From assembly GCF_000722685.1 (NCBI RefSeq), contig NZ_JPFV01000012.1, forward strand, positions 221,382 to 285,381: DNA of 64,000 nt, written 5' to 3'. Positions 10,225 through 20,832 of this stretch are shown piece after piece; within the stretch, counting starts at the first letter, position 1; the number at the start of each line of letters is the position of its first letter. Source of the stretch: Streptococcus mitis. GTDB lineage: Bacteria > Bacillota > Bacilli > Lactobacillales > Streptococcaceae. The position numbers and the translations under genes are program-made. Under the pieces are notes generated by a model, which saw only the letters and a program-made list of their open reading frames with translations, searched no databases and was not told where the DNA came from.

Positions 10225-11067
10225 ATGCTCTCATGGTTAGCACGTATTATTAAAGGGATTGTGATTGCTCTTGGATTTATCTTACCGGGAATTTCCGGAG
10301 GGGTTCTAGCAGCAATCTTAGGAATTTATGAACGAATGATTGGTTTTCTGGCCCATCCCTTTAAAGACTTTAAAGAAAATGTTTTGTACTTTATTCCAGT
10401 TGCCATCGGTATGCTTCTGGGAATCGGCTTATTTTCCTACCCGATTGAATACCTGCTTGAAAATTATCAGGTTTTTGTCTTATGGAGCTTTGCGGGTGCC
10501 ATCATTGGTACAGTTCCTAGTCTCCTCAAGGAATCAACTCGAGAATCTGACCGAGACAAGATTGATTTGGCTTGGTTCTGGACAACCTTTATCATTTCTG
10601 GATTAGGACTCTATGCCTTAAATTTTGTCGTTGGAACCTTAAGTGCCAACTTTCTTAATTTCGTCCTAGCAGGTGCACTGCTGGCTCTTGGCGTATTAGT
10701 TCCGGGCCTCAGTCCATCAAACCTACTTTTGATTTTGGGACTCTACGCTCCTATGTTGACTGGTTTTAAAACCTTTGACCTCTTGGGAACCTTCTTCCCG
10801 ATTGGAATCGGTGCTGGTGCAACTCTCATCATTTTTTCAAAATTGATGGATTATGCCTTAAACAACTACCACTCACGTGTCTATCATTTCATCATCGGTA
10901 TCGTCCTATCAAGTACCCTTTTGATCTTGATTCCAAATGCAGGAAATGCTGAAAGTATCCAGTACACCGGTATTTCTCTTGTCGGTTATGTCATCATCGC
11001 CTTCTTCTTTGCACTGGGAATCTGGCTTGGTATTTGGATGAGCCAATTGGAGGATAAGTATAAATAA
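10225..11067 (+). CDS. DUF368 membrane protein, probable undecaprenyl-phosphate translocase (PopT family)
   Basis: A polytopic protein of 280 residues with about eight membrane segments. Two related motifs, LPGISGG (about 19-25) and LVPGLSPSN (about 158-166), are the inverted-repeat signature of DUF368. Members of this family (PopT) flip undecaprenyl phosphate back to the cytoplasmic face for reuse in wall synthesis; that role is inferred from other bacteria. A strong ribosome site, TTGGAGGAAG, precedes the ATG. Its TAA overlaps the next ATG by one base, so translation is coupled to the EbsC-like gene. Confidence 0.85.
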   Translation: MLSWLARIIKGIVIALGFILPGISGGVLAAILGIYERMIGFLAHPFKDFKENVLYFIPVAIGMLLGIGLFSYPIEYLLENYQVFVLWSFAGAIIGTVPSLLKESTRESDRDKIDLAWFWTTFIISGLGLYALNFVVGTLSANFLNFVLAGALLALGVLVPGLSPSNLLLILGLYAPMLTGFKTFDLLGTFFPIGIGAGATLIIFSKLMDYALNNYHSRVYHFIIGIVLSSTLLILIPNAGNAESIQYTGISLVGYVIIAFFFALGIWLGIWMSQLEDKYK

Positions 11068-11549
11068 TGGCAAAAAAAGTTAAAGTCAAAAAAACATTGG
11101 TGGAACAAATCCTGTCCAAAGCAGGTATCCCACATCAGGGGATTCAAATCAATGCCCTGGAAGGAGAGCTTCCTCAAGGCTATGAACGAAATCAGATTTT
11201 TAAAACCTTGGCTCTTTTGGGAGACAAGACAGGACCGATTATCGGAATTGTCCCTATCACCCAACACTTGTCTGAAAAGAAACTAGCTAAAATTTCTGGC
11301 AATAAAAAAGTGAGCATGATTCCCCAAAAGGACTTGGAAAAAACAACTGGTTACATTCATGGAGCCAATAATCCAGTTGGCATTCGTCAGAAACACAATT
11401 ACCCCATTTTTATCGATAAGATTGCTCTAGACTTGGATCAAATGATTGTCTCTGCAGGCGAAGTTGGTCACAGCATTATCGTCGCACCACAAGACTTGGC
11501 TAGTTTTGTAAAGGCTGACTTTGTAGATATCTTGGAGGACAGCAAGTAA
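11067..11549 (+). CDS. YbaK/EbsC-type aminoacyl-tRNA deacylase
   Basis: A 160-residue protein of the YbaK/ProX editing superfamily, which removes cysteine from mischarged Cys-tRNA(Pro). The features are a conserved Lys in the N-terminal half (about residue 47), a GANNPVGIR loop (about 99-108) and a C-terminal VSAGEVGHSI stretch (about 130-140). It overlaps the preceding and following genes by one base each (TAATG), so the three genes are translated as a unit. The link between tRNA editing and the DUF368 carrier is not obvious and may be only shared expression. Confidence 0.85.
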   Translation: MAKKVKVKKTLVEQILSKAGIPHQGIQINALEGELPQGYERNQIFKTLALLGDKTGPIIGIVPITQHLSEKKLAKISGNKKVSMIPQKDLEKTTGYIHGANNPVGIRQKHNYPIFIDKIALDLDQMIVSAGEVGHSIIVAPQDLASFVKADFVDILEDSK

Positions 11550-12166
11550 TGAAACTCTACTTTGTCCGCCACGGTCGTACAGTCTGGAACCAAGAAGGAC
11601 GCTTTCAAGGTGCCAGTGGAGACTCTCCCCTTCTTCCTGAATCCATTGACACCCTAAAACAACTTGGCCAGTATCTCAAGGATGTTCCTTTTAATCAGAT
11701 TTATTCAAGTGATTTACCTCGAGCGGTCAGATCTGCCGAGATTATCCAAAGTCAACTCCAGACTCCCTGTCCTTTAGAAAGTGTTCCTAATCTTCGTGAA
11801 TGGCAGCTGGGTAAGTTGGAAGGTTTGAAAATTGCAACCTTGGAAGCTATTTATCCGCAACAAATCAAAGCTTTCCGATCTAATCTTGCTAAATTTGACA
11901 CTCAAATGTTCGGAGCTGAATCCCTTTATAGCACCACGCAACGAACCATCCAATTTATCAAATCACTCAAAGATAGTCCAGCTGAGCGTATTCTAATTGT
12001 CGGTCACGGCGCCAATCTTACTGCCAGTCTTCGTACTCTTCTAGGTTATAAAGAGCCACTTCTTCGTAAAGATGGCGGTCTAGCAAATGCCAGCCTAACA
12101 ATTTTAGAAACCCATGATTTTGAAAAATTCACTCTTGATACGTGGAATGATACCTCTTATCAATAA
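11549..12166 (+). CDS. Histidine phosphatase / phosphoglycerate mutase family protein
   Basis: A 205-residue member of the histidine phosphatase superfamily. The phospho-accepting His is in YFVRHGRTVWNQ (His 8), the catalytic acid region is LREWQLGKLEG (about 82), and the second His is in LIVGHGANL (about 151). Such proteins act on sugar phosphates or nucleotides. True glycolytic GpmA is longer and has a different substrate loop, so glycolysis is unlikely. It is the last gene of the DUF368-EbsC operon and is followed by a strong terminator. Confidence 0.85.
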   Translation: MKLYFVRHGRTVWNQEGRFQGASGDSPLLPESIDTLKQLGQYLKDVPFNQIYSSDLPRAVRSAEIIQSQLQTPCPLESVPNLREWQLGKLEGLKIATLEAIYPQQIKAFRSNLAKFDTQMFGAESLYSTTQRTIQFIKSLKDSPAERILIVGHGANLTASLRTLLGYKEPLLRKDGGLANASLTILETHDFEKFTLDTWNDTSYQ

Positions 12167-12196
12167 AGAACTTGATTTTAGTGTCAAGTTCTTTTT
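12165..12196 (+). terminator. Rho-independent terminator after the histidine phosphatase gene
   Basis: AAAGAACTTGA pairs with TCAAGTTCTTT across an 8-base loop and is followed by a T-rich tail. It separates the three-gene operon from lysS. Confidence 0.9.
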
Positions 12197-12293
12197 AGTT
12201 TTTAAAGATTATCCGTGAATTTCTTGGATATTTATGATAAAATGGGAGTATCGCAAAAAATGACTCATCGTATTCAATTTTGAGTAAAACTAG

Positions 12294-13793
<1,500 letters not shown>

Positions 13794-13800
13794 TACTCTT

Positions 13801-13828
13801 ATCCTCTGGCTCTTGTCAGGGGATTTTT
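13801..13828 (+). terminator. Terminator after lysS
   Basis: ATCCTCTG pairs with CAGGGGAT (one mismatch) and is followed by TTTTT. It faces the convergent amino-acid ABC operon, whose last gene ends at 13856. Confidence 0.8.
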
Positions 13829-13855
13829 CGATGCAAAAAGAGACTGAGGAAACAC

Positions 13856-14695
13856 TCAATCTCTACTTTTCACTTCTTTGGTTACTACATCTTCTCCAAA
13901 CCACTTTTGGCTAATCTCTTGGAACTTTCCTTCTTGGTGTAGTGCGATAAAGGCTTGGTTTAAAGCTTGTAGTAATCTTTTATCAGCAGGTCTAACTCCG
14001 ACCGCAAAAGATTCACTTTCAAATCCTGCTGAAAAGACATTATAGTCATTTAATATACCTTCAGACTGGAGATAGTAATTAGCATACACTCGGTCAATCA
14101 ACAAGGCATCAATCCGATCATTTTTCAAATCAATCAAGGCTTCATTGAAACTCTGGTATTGATTGGCCTTCTGGTCTTTAACACGATTTTTCAGTAAATC
14201 TGGCTGGGCCTCAAAGTCAAGATAACCAGAGGACCCAGCTTGGGCTCCCAAGGTCTTATCCTTCATATCCTCTACTGAATGAATTTGCTGGCTTTTTTTC
14301 GTAACCAAAACTTGCTGATTTTCCATATATGGAATGCTAAAGGCAACTTTCTCTCGGCGTTCATCAGTCGCAGAATAGCCATTCCAGATGGCATCTATAG
14401 TTCCGTTTTGCAGTTCCGTTTCTTTCATATCCCAATCAATTGGCTGACATTGCACCTTGATACCTAATTTTTCAGAGACTGCTTGAGCTAAGTCAATATC
14501 AAAGCCTGTATATTGACCATTCTTTTCTTCAAAGCCCATGGGTACAAAAGTATTGTCAAAACCAATAGTAATGGTCCCTTGTTCTTGATACTTATCCCAG
14601 TTATCCTGCTTTGGATCACTAGCCTTCTGAGTACATGCAGTTAAAAAGAGGGTTAGGAGCGAAACCAATACTAAAGCAATTTTCTTATTAGTCAT
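13856..14695 (-). CDS. Amino-acid ABC transporter substrate-binding lipoprotein
   Basis: A 279-residue solute-binding protein of family 3 (polar amino acids). It starts MTNKKIALVLVSLL and has a lipobox LTAC (about residues 18-21), so it is lipid-anchored outside the membrane. The body has the GFDNTFVPMGFEE and GFDIDLAQAV signatures of the family. An in-frame GTG two codons upstream is rejected because it overlaps the AGGAGG site. It is the third gene after the permease and the ATPase. The transported amino acid (glutamine, cystine or a basic residue are all possible) cannot be told from this sequence. Confidence 0.9.
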   Translation of the reverse strand: MTNKKIALVLVSLLTLFLTACTQKASDPKQDNWDKYQEQGTITIGFDNTFVPMGFEEKNGQYTGFDIDLAQAVSEKLGIKVQCQPIDWDMKETELQNGTIDAIWNGYSATDERREKVAFSIPYMENQQVLVTKKSQQIHSVEDMKDKTLGAQAGSSGYLDFEAQPDLLKNRVKDQKANQYQSFNEALIDLKNDRIDALLIDRVYANYYLQSEGILNDYNVFSAGFESESFAVGVRPADKRLLQALNQAFIALHQEGKFQEISQKWFGEDVVTKEVKSRD

Positions 14696-14704
14696 TAGCA
14701 CCTC

Positions 14705-15334
14705 CTACTTGGGTTCAACCTTGAGAATCTGATCTGCGATATTTTCAGCAAATTGTAAATCGTGGGTAACCACAATCTGTGTCATGCCAAGTTCCCTATT
14801 TTGCAAGATTAGTTTTTCCACTTCCAAGCGTAATTCTGGATCTAGGGCAGAAGTTGGTTCATCGTAGCCAATGATTTCCGGGTCAATCATCATAGCACGC
14901 GCCAAGGCCACCCGCTGCTTTTGCCCACCTGATAATGAAAATGGATAAGCATCTGCGTGCCCTGCCAGTCCTAACTGTTCCAAAAGACCACGCGCCTTCT
15001 GCTCAGCCTCATCCTGCTTCATTCCCATTGTTTTCACAGGAGATAAGGTCAAATTGTCTAGAACGGATAAATGAGGGAAAAGTTGAAAATCTTGGAATAC
15101 AAATCCTAGTAGATTGCGCTTCTCCAGTTCATCCAATTCTAAAGATTCTCCATTATAAAAGATTTGCCCTGAATCAATGGTTTCAAGACCTGCAAGCATA
15201 CGTAAGAGGGTTGTCTTACCTCCACCAGAAGGTCCAACGATAGCTAGGATTTGCTTTTCAGGAATTTTTAGACTGAAATTGGACAAAATTTGCTTTTCAC
15301 CAAATCTCTTATTGATATTTCGTAATTCTAACAT
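14705..15334 (-). CDS. Amino-acid ABC transporter ATP-binding protein
   Basis: A 209-residue ATPase of the polar amino-acid importer family. Walker A is GPSGGGKTT (about residues 34-42), the signature is LSGGQKQRVALARA (about 134), and Walker B runs into IIGYDEPTSALD (about 154-165). The switch His lies in VVTHD. It is shorter than the usual 240 or so residues, ending soon after the switch region. It is flanked by its permease (10 bases upstream) and lipoprotein (9 bases downstream). Confidence 0.93.
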   Translation of the reverse strand: MLELRNINKRFGEKQILSNFSLKIPEKQILAIVGPSGGGKTTLLRMLAGLETIDSGQIFYNGESLELDELEKRNLLGFVFQDFQLFPHLSVLDNLTLSPVKTMGMKQDEAEQKARGLLEQLGLAGHADAYPFSLSGGQKQRVALARAMMIDPEIIGYDEPTSALDPELRLEVEKLILQNRELGMTQIVVTHDLQFAENIADQILKVEPK

Positions 15335-15343
15335 AGCAGCCTC

Positions 15344-15985
15344 CTATCTATAGTAACTGTACTTCTTCTCAACTTTTTTGGAAATGATTGTCACAATCCC
15401 AATCAAAATCAAGTAAATGGCTCCTGCCAAGAACATAGGAACCAGACTAGCATCACGGTTGGCAGCTGTTCGACTAGCTAAGATAAGATCTGAAATTCCT
15501 AGAGCATAGACCAGAGAGGTATCCTTGACCAAACTCATAACCTCATTAAATACACTAGGGAGAACAATCTTGGTCACTTGGGGCAAAATAATATAGCGCA
15601 CTGTATCAAAAGGATTAAACTTCAAGACCTTGGCAGCCTCATATTGACCTTTAGGAATGGTATCAATCCCCCCACGGAAGATTTCAGCAAAATAAGCTGC
15701 ATAATTCAAAACAAAGGCAATGATGGCAGCAGGAAGACGATCCAAACGAATCCCAATGCTTGGTAACACATAATAGATAAAGATTAATTGCAAAAGCAAG
15801 GGTGTCCCTCGCATGATCCAAATATAAATGTTAATCAGATGATGGAGGGGCTTCCAATGGACTTGCAAGGCAAAGGCAATCAAAACGCCCAAGGGAATAG
15901 AAAAAATCAAGACCAGTGCAAAAACCTGCAAAGTCATGCTTGCACCGCTCAATAAACTCGGTAATATCTCAAACAAATAAGACAT
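15344..15985 (-). CDS. Amino-acid ABC transporter permease (HisM/GlnP type)
   Basis: A 213-residue integral membrane protein with about five helices. The EAA-type loop that contacts the ATPase is visible around EAAKVLKFNPFDTVRYIILPQ. The start at 15985 (MSYLFEILPSLL) is chosen because AGGAGGTGCAGT lies directly before it; the longer frame to 16015 has no ribosome site and starts in promoter-like sequence. It is the first gene of the permease-ATPase-lipoprotein operon. Confidence 0.92.
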   Translation of the reverse strand: MSYLFEILPSLLSGASMTLQVFALVLIFSIPLGVLIAFALQVHWKPLHHLINIYIWIMRGTPLLLQLIFIYYVLPSIGIRLDRLPAAIIAFVLNYAAYFAEIFRGGIDTIPKGQYEAAKVLKFNPFDTVRYIILPQVTKIVLPSVFNEVMSLVKDTSLVYALGISDLILASRTAANRDASLVPMFLAGAIYLILIGIVTIISKKVEKKYSYYR

Positions 15986-16079
15986 ACTGCACCTCCTAAA
16001 AATAATTGTTCCCATTATAGCATAAATAAACTAAATAGCCAACTATTTTTGTAAAAAAATTCTTTTTCAATAGAAAAAG

Positions 16080-16187
16080 TATAGTATTTTGAAACTGGAA
16101 TAAGACAATACGACTTCTAAATCCTTGTTAGAAATTTGATTTGAATTCCCTAATCTATTTGTCCATATTCTATTCCACTCTACTATA
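16080..16187. repeat. RUP element
   Basis: A 108-bp element with TATAGT-like and ACTATA ends, matching the pneumococcal repeat RUP, which is thought to be moved in trans by the IS630-Spn1 transposase. Read on the minus strand it aligns with the copy at 59603. It lies upstream of the amino-acid ABC operon and ends 4 bases before a BOX. Confidence 0.85.
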
Positions 16188-16191
16188 ACTG

Positions 16192-16297
16192 ATACTCAAT
16201 TAAAATCAAAAAGCAAACTAGGAAGCTAGCCGCAAGCTGTACTTGAGTACGGTAAGGCGACGCTGACATCGTTTGAAGAAATTTTCGAAGAGTATAA
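16192..16297 (+). repeat. BOX element (boxA-boxC form)
   Basis: On the plus strand it starts TACTCAATTAAAATCAAAAA and ends with the boxC terminus TTTTCGAAGAGTATAA. BoxB is missing. Together with the adjacent RUP it fills most of the gap between the amino-acid ABC operon and the small gene downstream of obg. Confidence 0.9.
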
Positions 16298-16394
16298 GCA
16301 TACAAAAAGAAAGAACAAATTTTGCCCTTTCTCGATCTTATCTTCTATTTGTTAGAGTTAACTTGACTGATAATTAGAGTTTTATCTTACTTAT

Positions 16395-16550
16395 TTAAGA
16401 TGGATTATCTTTTTTAGTTCGTGCCAATCTTAGAGCACGATTTGGATTGAGACGATTAAACAGTTCTTCCAATTTCTTTTCATTCCAAACGTCTGCGGCG
16501 GAAACAAAATTGCCATCCGCATCTCGGAAAGATATCGGTTTATCTCCCAT
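16395..16550 (-). CDS. Small conserved hypothetical protein, 51 residues
   Basis: This short gene starts MGDKPISFRDADGNFVSAAD and ends TKKDNPS. It lies 9 bases after the obg stop, with GGAGACTGGT before its ATG. It is hydrophilic, with no membrane segment or signal, and contains a basic C-terminal half (NRLNPNRALRLARTKK). I recall similar small proteins downstream of obg in pneumococcus, but the function is unknown. Coding is supported by its position, its ribosome site and the clean reading frame. Confidence 0.75.
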   Translation of the reverse strand: MGDKPISFRDADGNFVSAADVWNEKKLEELFNRLNPNRALRLARTKKDNPS

Positions 16551-16559
16551 ACCAGTCTC

Positions 16560-17870
16560 CTAGTCTACAAATTCAAACTCAAATTTACCAATGCGGACCA
16601 AGTCCCCATCCTTAGCACCACGCGCACGAAGGGCTTCATCAACCCCCATACCACGAAGCTGACGGGCAAATTTCATGACAGATTCATCACGATCAAAGTT
16701 GGTCATATTAAAGAGTTTCATGAGTTTTTCGCCAGAAAGCACCCATGTCGCATCGTCATCACGGCTAATTTCAAAGGCTTTCTCTTCCTCGTCAAATCCA
16801 TAGTAAGCTTCTTCTTCCATATCTGACTCATCGTAGAGCAAGAATTCTGGTGTCTTGTCTAACAATTCAGCTGTAGCATCCAAAAGCGTTGCTAGACCTT
16901 GCTTGGTCAAACCAGATATTGGGAAGATAGCTGGTAACTCTTCAAATTCATCATAGTTTTCAGCTAATTTCTTCTTGAATTCTTCAAGATTTTCCTGACT
17001 CTCAGGCATATCCATCTTATTGGCTACAATAATCTGTGGACGCTCCATCAGACGGAGATTATATGACTCCAGCTCTTTATTGATGGCAAGATAATCCTCA
17101 TAAGGATCACGACCTTCACTAGCTGACATATCAACGATGTGAAGGATGACACGTGTACGCTCGATGTGACGGAGGAATTGAGTTCCCAAACCAACACCTT
17201 GACTAGCCCCTTCAATCAAACCTGGTAAGTCAGCAACCGCAAATGATTCACCTGATTGGGTACGAACCATACCTAGATTTGGCACAATGGTCGTAAAGTG
17301 GTAAGCACCAATTTTAGGTTTAGCTGAGGTGATAACACTTAAAAGTGTTGATTTCCCTACAGATGGAAAACCTACTAAACCAACATCCGCCAAGATTTTT
17401 AGTTCCAATTGTAACTCACGTTCCTGACCTGGTTCCCCATTTTCAGAGATTTCAGGTGCAGGATTTTTTGGTGTCGCAAAGCGGATATTTCCACGACCAC
17501 CGCGACCACCGTGGGCTACAATAAATTCTTGACCGTGTTCAATCAAATCTGTCAAGATCTTGCCAGTCTCTGCATCACGAACAGTTGTACCTTGTGGTAC
17601 TCGAACTCTAAGATCCTCTGCACCACGACCATGCATCCCTTTGGTCATTCCTTTTTCACCAGAATCAGCCTTGAAATGACGATTGTAGCGAAAATCCATC
17701 AAGGTACGCAAACCTTCGTCTACAACGAAGACCACATTTCCTCCACGACCACCATCACCACCCCAAGGACCGCCATTAGGGACATATTTTTCACGGCGAA
17801 AGGCAACCATGCCATCACCACCATTACCAGCCTTGACCTTGATCTTGGCTGTATCTAAAAACATACTCAT
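16560..17870 (-). CDS. obg: Obg/CgtA GTPase
   Basis: An essential GTPase that binds the 50S subunit and links ribosome assembly to growth state. The 436 residues show a glycine-rich Obg fold (1-158, with [14 protein letters not shown] repeats), a G domain (G1 GFPSVGKST at about 166, G3 DLPG, G4 NKMD) and a C-terminal OCT domain. The first ATG ([15 protein letters not shown]) is used here; a second ATG two codons on is also possible. It sits between two small genes in the same orientation. Confidence 0.96.
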   Translation of the reverse strand: MSMFLDTAKIKVKAGNGGDGMVAFRREKYVPNGGPWGGDGGRGGNVVFVVDEGLRTLMDFRYNRHFKADSGEKGMTKGMHGRGAEDLRVRVPQGTTVRDAETGKILTDLIEHGQEFIVAHGGRGGRGNIRFATPKNPAPEISENGEPGQERELQLELKILADVGLVGFPSVGKSTLLSVITSAKPKIGAYHFTTIVPNLGMVRTQSGESFAVADLPGLIEGASQGVGLGTQFLRHIERTRVILHIVDMSASEGRDPYEDYLAINKELESYNLRLMERPQIIVANKMDMPESQENLEEFKKKLAENYDEFEELPAIFPISGLTKQGLATLLDATAELLDKTPEFLLYDESDMEEEAYYGFDEEEKAFEISRDDDATWVLSGEKLMKLFNMTNFDRDESVMKFARQLRGMGVDEALRARGAKDGDLVRIGKFEFEFVD

Positions 17871-17888
17871 TTTTTCTTCTCACTTTAA

Positions 17889-17909
17889 AAAAGGGCTGGG
17901 AAATCCCAG
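17889..17909 (-). terminator. Short hairpin upstream of obg
   Basis: CTGGGA pairs with TCCCAG across a two-base gap, followed on the minus strand by CCCTTTTTT. It may reduce read-through from the upstream small gene into obg. The tight loop makes this a weaker call. Confidence 0.45.
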
Positions 17910-17933
17910 TCACAAAATTTTCTTGAATCTATT

Positions 17934-18068
17934 TTATAGATTACTGAGGGCACCAATTGCAGTTGCAAAAATTCCCAAAATACTTGCTACTAACATGATA
18001 AGCACGATAAGCAAGGTTAATTTCTCAAACATAGTTTTTTTACGTTTTCCATTATCTCCAAATGCCAT
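17934..18068 (-). CDS. DUF4044-type small membrane protein, 44 residues
   Basis: A short gene encoding a basic N-terminus (MAFGDNGKRKKTMFEKLT) followed by one hydrophobic segment of about 24 residues and a short end (ALSNL). The ATG follows GAAGGAGATAAAA. This layout is that of the small streptococcal DUF4044 proteins. Function is unknown. It lies between obg and the PspC-domain gene and could share their transcript. Confidence 0.75.
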   Translation of the reverse strand: MAFGDNGKRKKTMFEKLTLLIVLIMLVASILGIFATAIGALSNL

Positions 18069-18126
18069 TTTTATCTCCTTCGTTACATTCTATTTTCTAT
18101 TATCTTAGCATGAATTGAGCTAGTTT

Positions 18127-18318
18127 TCAATAGTCACTTGCTACTGGTGCAATAATCCATAAAATGATATAAGCTACAATTCCAGCTCCGTAACAGCAAG
18201 CAAGGACACCCCAAATAACTCGAACAATAGTCGGATCCATATCTAGATAATAGGCCACCCCGGCACAAACACCAGCAATCTTTTTATCACGACCACTTCT
18301 CATTAATTGTTTTTTCAT
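18127..18318 (-). CDS. PspC-domain small membrane protein
   Basis: A 63-residue protein that consists of one PspC domain. It has a basic start (MKKQLMRSGRDKKIAGVCAG), the AYYLDMDPTIVRVIWG core and one or two hydrophobic stretches to the end. PspC domains occur in phage-shock and envelope-stress systems, but the small streptococcal forms have no proven role. It lies 14 bases after the glycosyltransferase gene in the same orientation. Confidence 0.85.
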   Translation of the reverse strand: MKKQLMRSGRDKKIAGVCAGVAYYLDMDPTIVRVIWGVLACCYGAGIVAYIILWIIAPVASDY

Positions 18319-18332
18319 AGCTGTTCCTCTTT

Positions 18333-19658
18333 CTATTCTTCATGTTCTTTCCAATAATCTCTTATGCTGATTAACTGTGTTTTTGAAGCCTTCAGCATAC
18401 GTCTAGAACCTTTTACAGGTACAGCAACCACCTGTTGCGGTAGATACAAAACTGTTTTAAAAATACGCTGACTGACCGTGTCATCTTTGGCTAAATCTTT
18501 CTCGAAATTATTTGAAATAATGGCATCCAGATAAAACTCATGCACTCGTTTCCCAAAGTTTTCAGCTGAAATCTCGTACAACTTCTCTGATAAGGTATGC
18601 TCATTCATGTCTGGTGTTGCAATCAGGGCTTCCAAAATAGCACCAGCTAAATCATGTTCTCCATAGTACAAGGTTCCAAACATTTTATCACTGATAAGAT
18701 TGTCCAGATAAGGATTTCCGTGAGCAATGACAGGCGTTCCACTAGCTAAGCTTTCCAAGTATGTCAAACCCTGCGTTTCGCTTGTCGATGCCGAGATGAA
18801 GAAATCCGCTGCCTTATAGTAAAGAGCCGTCTCACTGGGAGCAATCATTCCTGTAAAGATGACCGAGTCTTGAATCTCTAGTTTCTGGGCTTGCTCTTTA
18901 AGGTCATCCAGATAAGGACCATCTCCAGCTACCACCAGTTTCACTTTGTCTTCTTCTCTCAGAACTTCTGCAAAGGCTGCTAATACTGCTTGAATATTTT
19001 TTTCATAGGAAATTCTAGAAAGACTCAGCAACATCTTTTCATTACTTTGAATCCCTAATTTACTACGCAGTTCTGTCAAATTTTCCTGCTTGATTTCCGG
19101 ACGATCAAACTTAGCTAATTCAATTCCAGTTGGAATGACCCGCTTTTCAACCTTGACTTTATAATCAGATAGCAAGTCACGGACAATCTCACTCGGGCAA
19201 ATAACCCCATCCACATCGTGCAGGAAACCTCTGACCAGATACTTGACCATACTAGGACGAATCAACATCCCCTTAGCAATATAATGCACGTAGTCTTCAT
19301 ACTGGGTGTGATAGGTATGAATGACGGGAATTTCCAATTCACGCGCAATCCAAATCCCCAACAAACCAAGAGAAAATTCTGTCTGAGTATGGATAACATC
19401 CAGTTGATACTGTTTGGCAATTTCAAGCGCCTTGCTAAATCCTCGGTAGGCAAAGCGGCGGTCCTTAAAAGCAAAGAAGGGAACACTTGGAATACGGATA
19501 ATTTGCCAATCTTCATAGCGATTGACATCCTTATCTGTAGTCGTAAAGATAAAAACAGCATGCCCCTGCTTTTCAAGTTCTGTTTTCAAGGTTCGAATAC
19601 TGGTCGCAACACCAGAAACCTGAGGAAAATAGGTATCTGTAAATAAACCAATTCTCAT
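18333..19658 (-). CDS. GT4 glycosyltransferase, probable monoglucosyl-diacylglycerol synthase
   Basis: A 441-residue GT-B glycosyltransferase starting MRIGLFTDTYFPQVSG, the N-terminal motif of family GT4 lipid glycosyltransferases. The C-terminal domain carries the nucleotide-sugar E-x7-E region near SETQGLTYLESLASG. Next to cpoA in pneumococcus, the corresponding enzyme makes GlcDAG, which CpoA then galactosylates to GalGlcDAG. That lipid is both a major membrane glycolipid and the lipoteichoic-acid anchor. The donor and acceptor are inferred from this arrangement. Confidence 0.88.
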   Translation of the reverse strand: MRIGLFTDTYFPQVSGVATSIRTLKTELEKQGHAVFIFTTTDKDVNRYEDWQIIRIPSVPFFAFKDRRFAYRGFSKALEIAKQYQLDVIHTQTEFSLGLLGIWIARELEIPVIHTYHTQYEDYVHYIAKGMLIRPSMVKYLVRGFLHDVDGVICPSEIVRDLLSDYKVKVEKRVIPTGIELAKFDRPEIKQENLTELRSKLGIQSNEKMLLSLSRISYEKNIQAVLAAFAEVLREEDKVKLVVAGDGPYLDDLKEQAQKLEIQDSVIFTGMIAPSETALYYKAADFFISASTSETQGLTYLESLASGTPVIAHGNPYLDNLISDKMFGTLYYGEHDLAGAILEALIATPDMNEHTLSEKLYEISAENFGKRVHEFYLDAIISNNFEKDLAKDDTVSQRIFKTVLYLPQQVVAVPVKGSRRMLKASKTQLISIRDYWKEHEE

Positions 19659-19673
19659 AGATTACCTCACTTT

Positions 19674-20717
19674 TTATTTTCTCCCTAAAGCGGCTTGTTT
19701 CTCATAAAAGTCCAACCAGATTTGCAACAGATGCTCTTCAGAATACTCTCTAGAAATATTCTTAGCTTTTTCTTTCAAATCTTTTAAAGCAGCAGGATTC
19801 GCTTGATATTCCAGAATAGCTTCTTTCATCTCATCTCTATCTGCTGTCGCCCGATAATTTCCCTCCAAAATCACCTTATAGAGATCCAAATCACGCAACA
19901 TAATAGGAGCCTCGCAACTAGCCGCCTCTAAAATAGTCATAGGAAAGAGCTCATTGTAACTAGGTAACAAGAAAAGATCCGCTAGGGCATATAATTCGCG
20001 CATACGCTCTGGCGATACAATACCTGGAAACATTAAATTTTTAGGGGGATTGTCCATAATTTTCTTATAGCGTTCATAACCATCTGTCATACCACCAAAA
20101 GAGAAACCACCAGCCCAGATAAAGGTAATCTGAGGCAATTCCTCAGCCAGACGGATAAAGTCATCAATCCCTTTACGTTTCTGAACTTGACCAGCACCTA
20201 CTACGATAAACTGATTATCACTAATACCTAGCTCTGTTCGCAGTCTGACTATCTCTTCTTGTGGTAGAGGATGCCATTTTTCCTTGTTGACAAAATTAGG
20301 AATATAGGTCACTTTTTCACGTGGAATACCAGCTGCCACCAAATCCTCAATAAACATAGGATTGACCACAACCAAGTGCTCCATCCGGTTGTAAAAAGAA
20401 AATACATAACGTTTGACAATTCCCTTTAAGAAAAATGGAATTTTCAAACTCCCCTCAAGTGTATCAGGCAAGAAATGTACATAGCCAATTTTCCTCCCTG
20501 AGCGCTTCTTTTGGAAGGTTGATAAATAATAGGGGAAATCAATTGTATGAAAGTGAGTCACATCTGCCTCGATTGGAAGATTTTCTGTAACAATCAATTT
20601 GTCCTTGGCATCACGGTGAAGAAGACGAACTAATTCACGGTAAGCACCTGAAACTCCTTGTCCTGCTACTTTCTCACTTGAACTCAACATATTGATGCGT
20701 AATTTCTTTTTTTCCAT
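19674..20717 (-). CDS. cpoA: CpoA-type galactosyltransferase for galactosyl-glucosyl-diacylglycerol
   Basis: A GT4 enzyme of 347 residues that adds galactose to GlcDAG. The start at 20717 (MEKKKLRINMLSSSEKVAGQ) is preferred to an in-frame start at 20807, because the extra stretch is promoter and low-complexity sequence. The catalytic region is PSYNELFPMTILEAASCEAP. TATAAT lies only 7 bases before this ATG and no Shine-Dalgarno is present, so the message is probably leaderless. In pneumococcus cpoA mutations alter beta-lactam susceptibility and membrane lipids. Confidence 0.85.
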   Translation of the reverse strand: MEKKKLRINMLSSSEKVAGQGVSGAYRELVRLLHRDAKDKLIVTENLPIEADVTHFHTIDFPYYLSTFQKKRSGRKIGYVHFLPDTLEGSLKIPFFLKGIVKRYVFSFYNRMEHLVVVNPMFIEDLVAAGIPREKVTYIPNFVNKEKWHPLPQEEIVRLRTELGISDNQFIVVGAGQVQKRKGIDDFIRLAEELPQITFIWAGGFSFGGMTDGYERYKKIMDNPPKNLMFPGIVSPERMRELYALADLFLLPSYNELFPMTILEAASCEAPIMLRDLDLYKVILEGNYRATADRDEMKEAILEYQANPAALKDLKEKAKNISREYSEEHLLQIWLDFYEKQAALGRK

Positions 20718-20724
20718 AACTACT

Positions 20725-20733
20725 ATTATATCA
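20725..20733 (-). promoter_or_regulatory. Extended -10 promoter abutting the cpoA start
   Basis: TGATATAAT on the minus strand is an extended -10 (TG-N-TATAAT), with a poor -35 (CTGATT) 17 bases upstream. Seven bases separate it from the ATG, so transcription should begin at the initiation codon. Confidence 0.6.
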
Positions 20734-20832
20734 TTTTCTTTGAATAAAATCAGCAAAAGAAAGGAGAGACTGGAGGAAAAGAGGGGGAAATTTCCTCGCT
20801 TTTCCAATGGTCTCTCACATCCTTTTATATGT

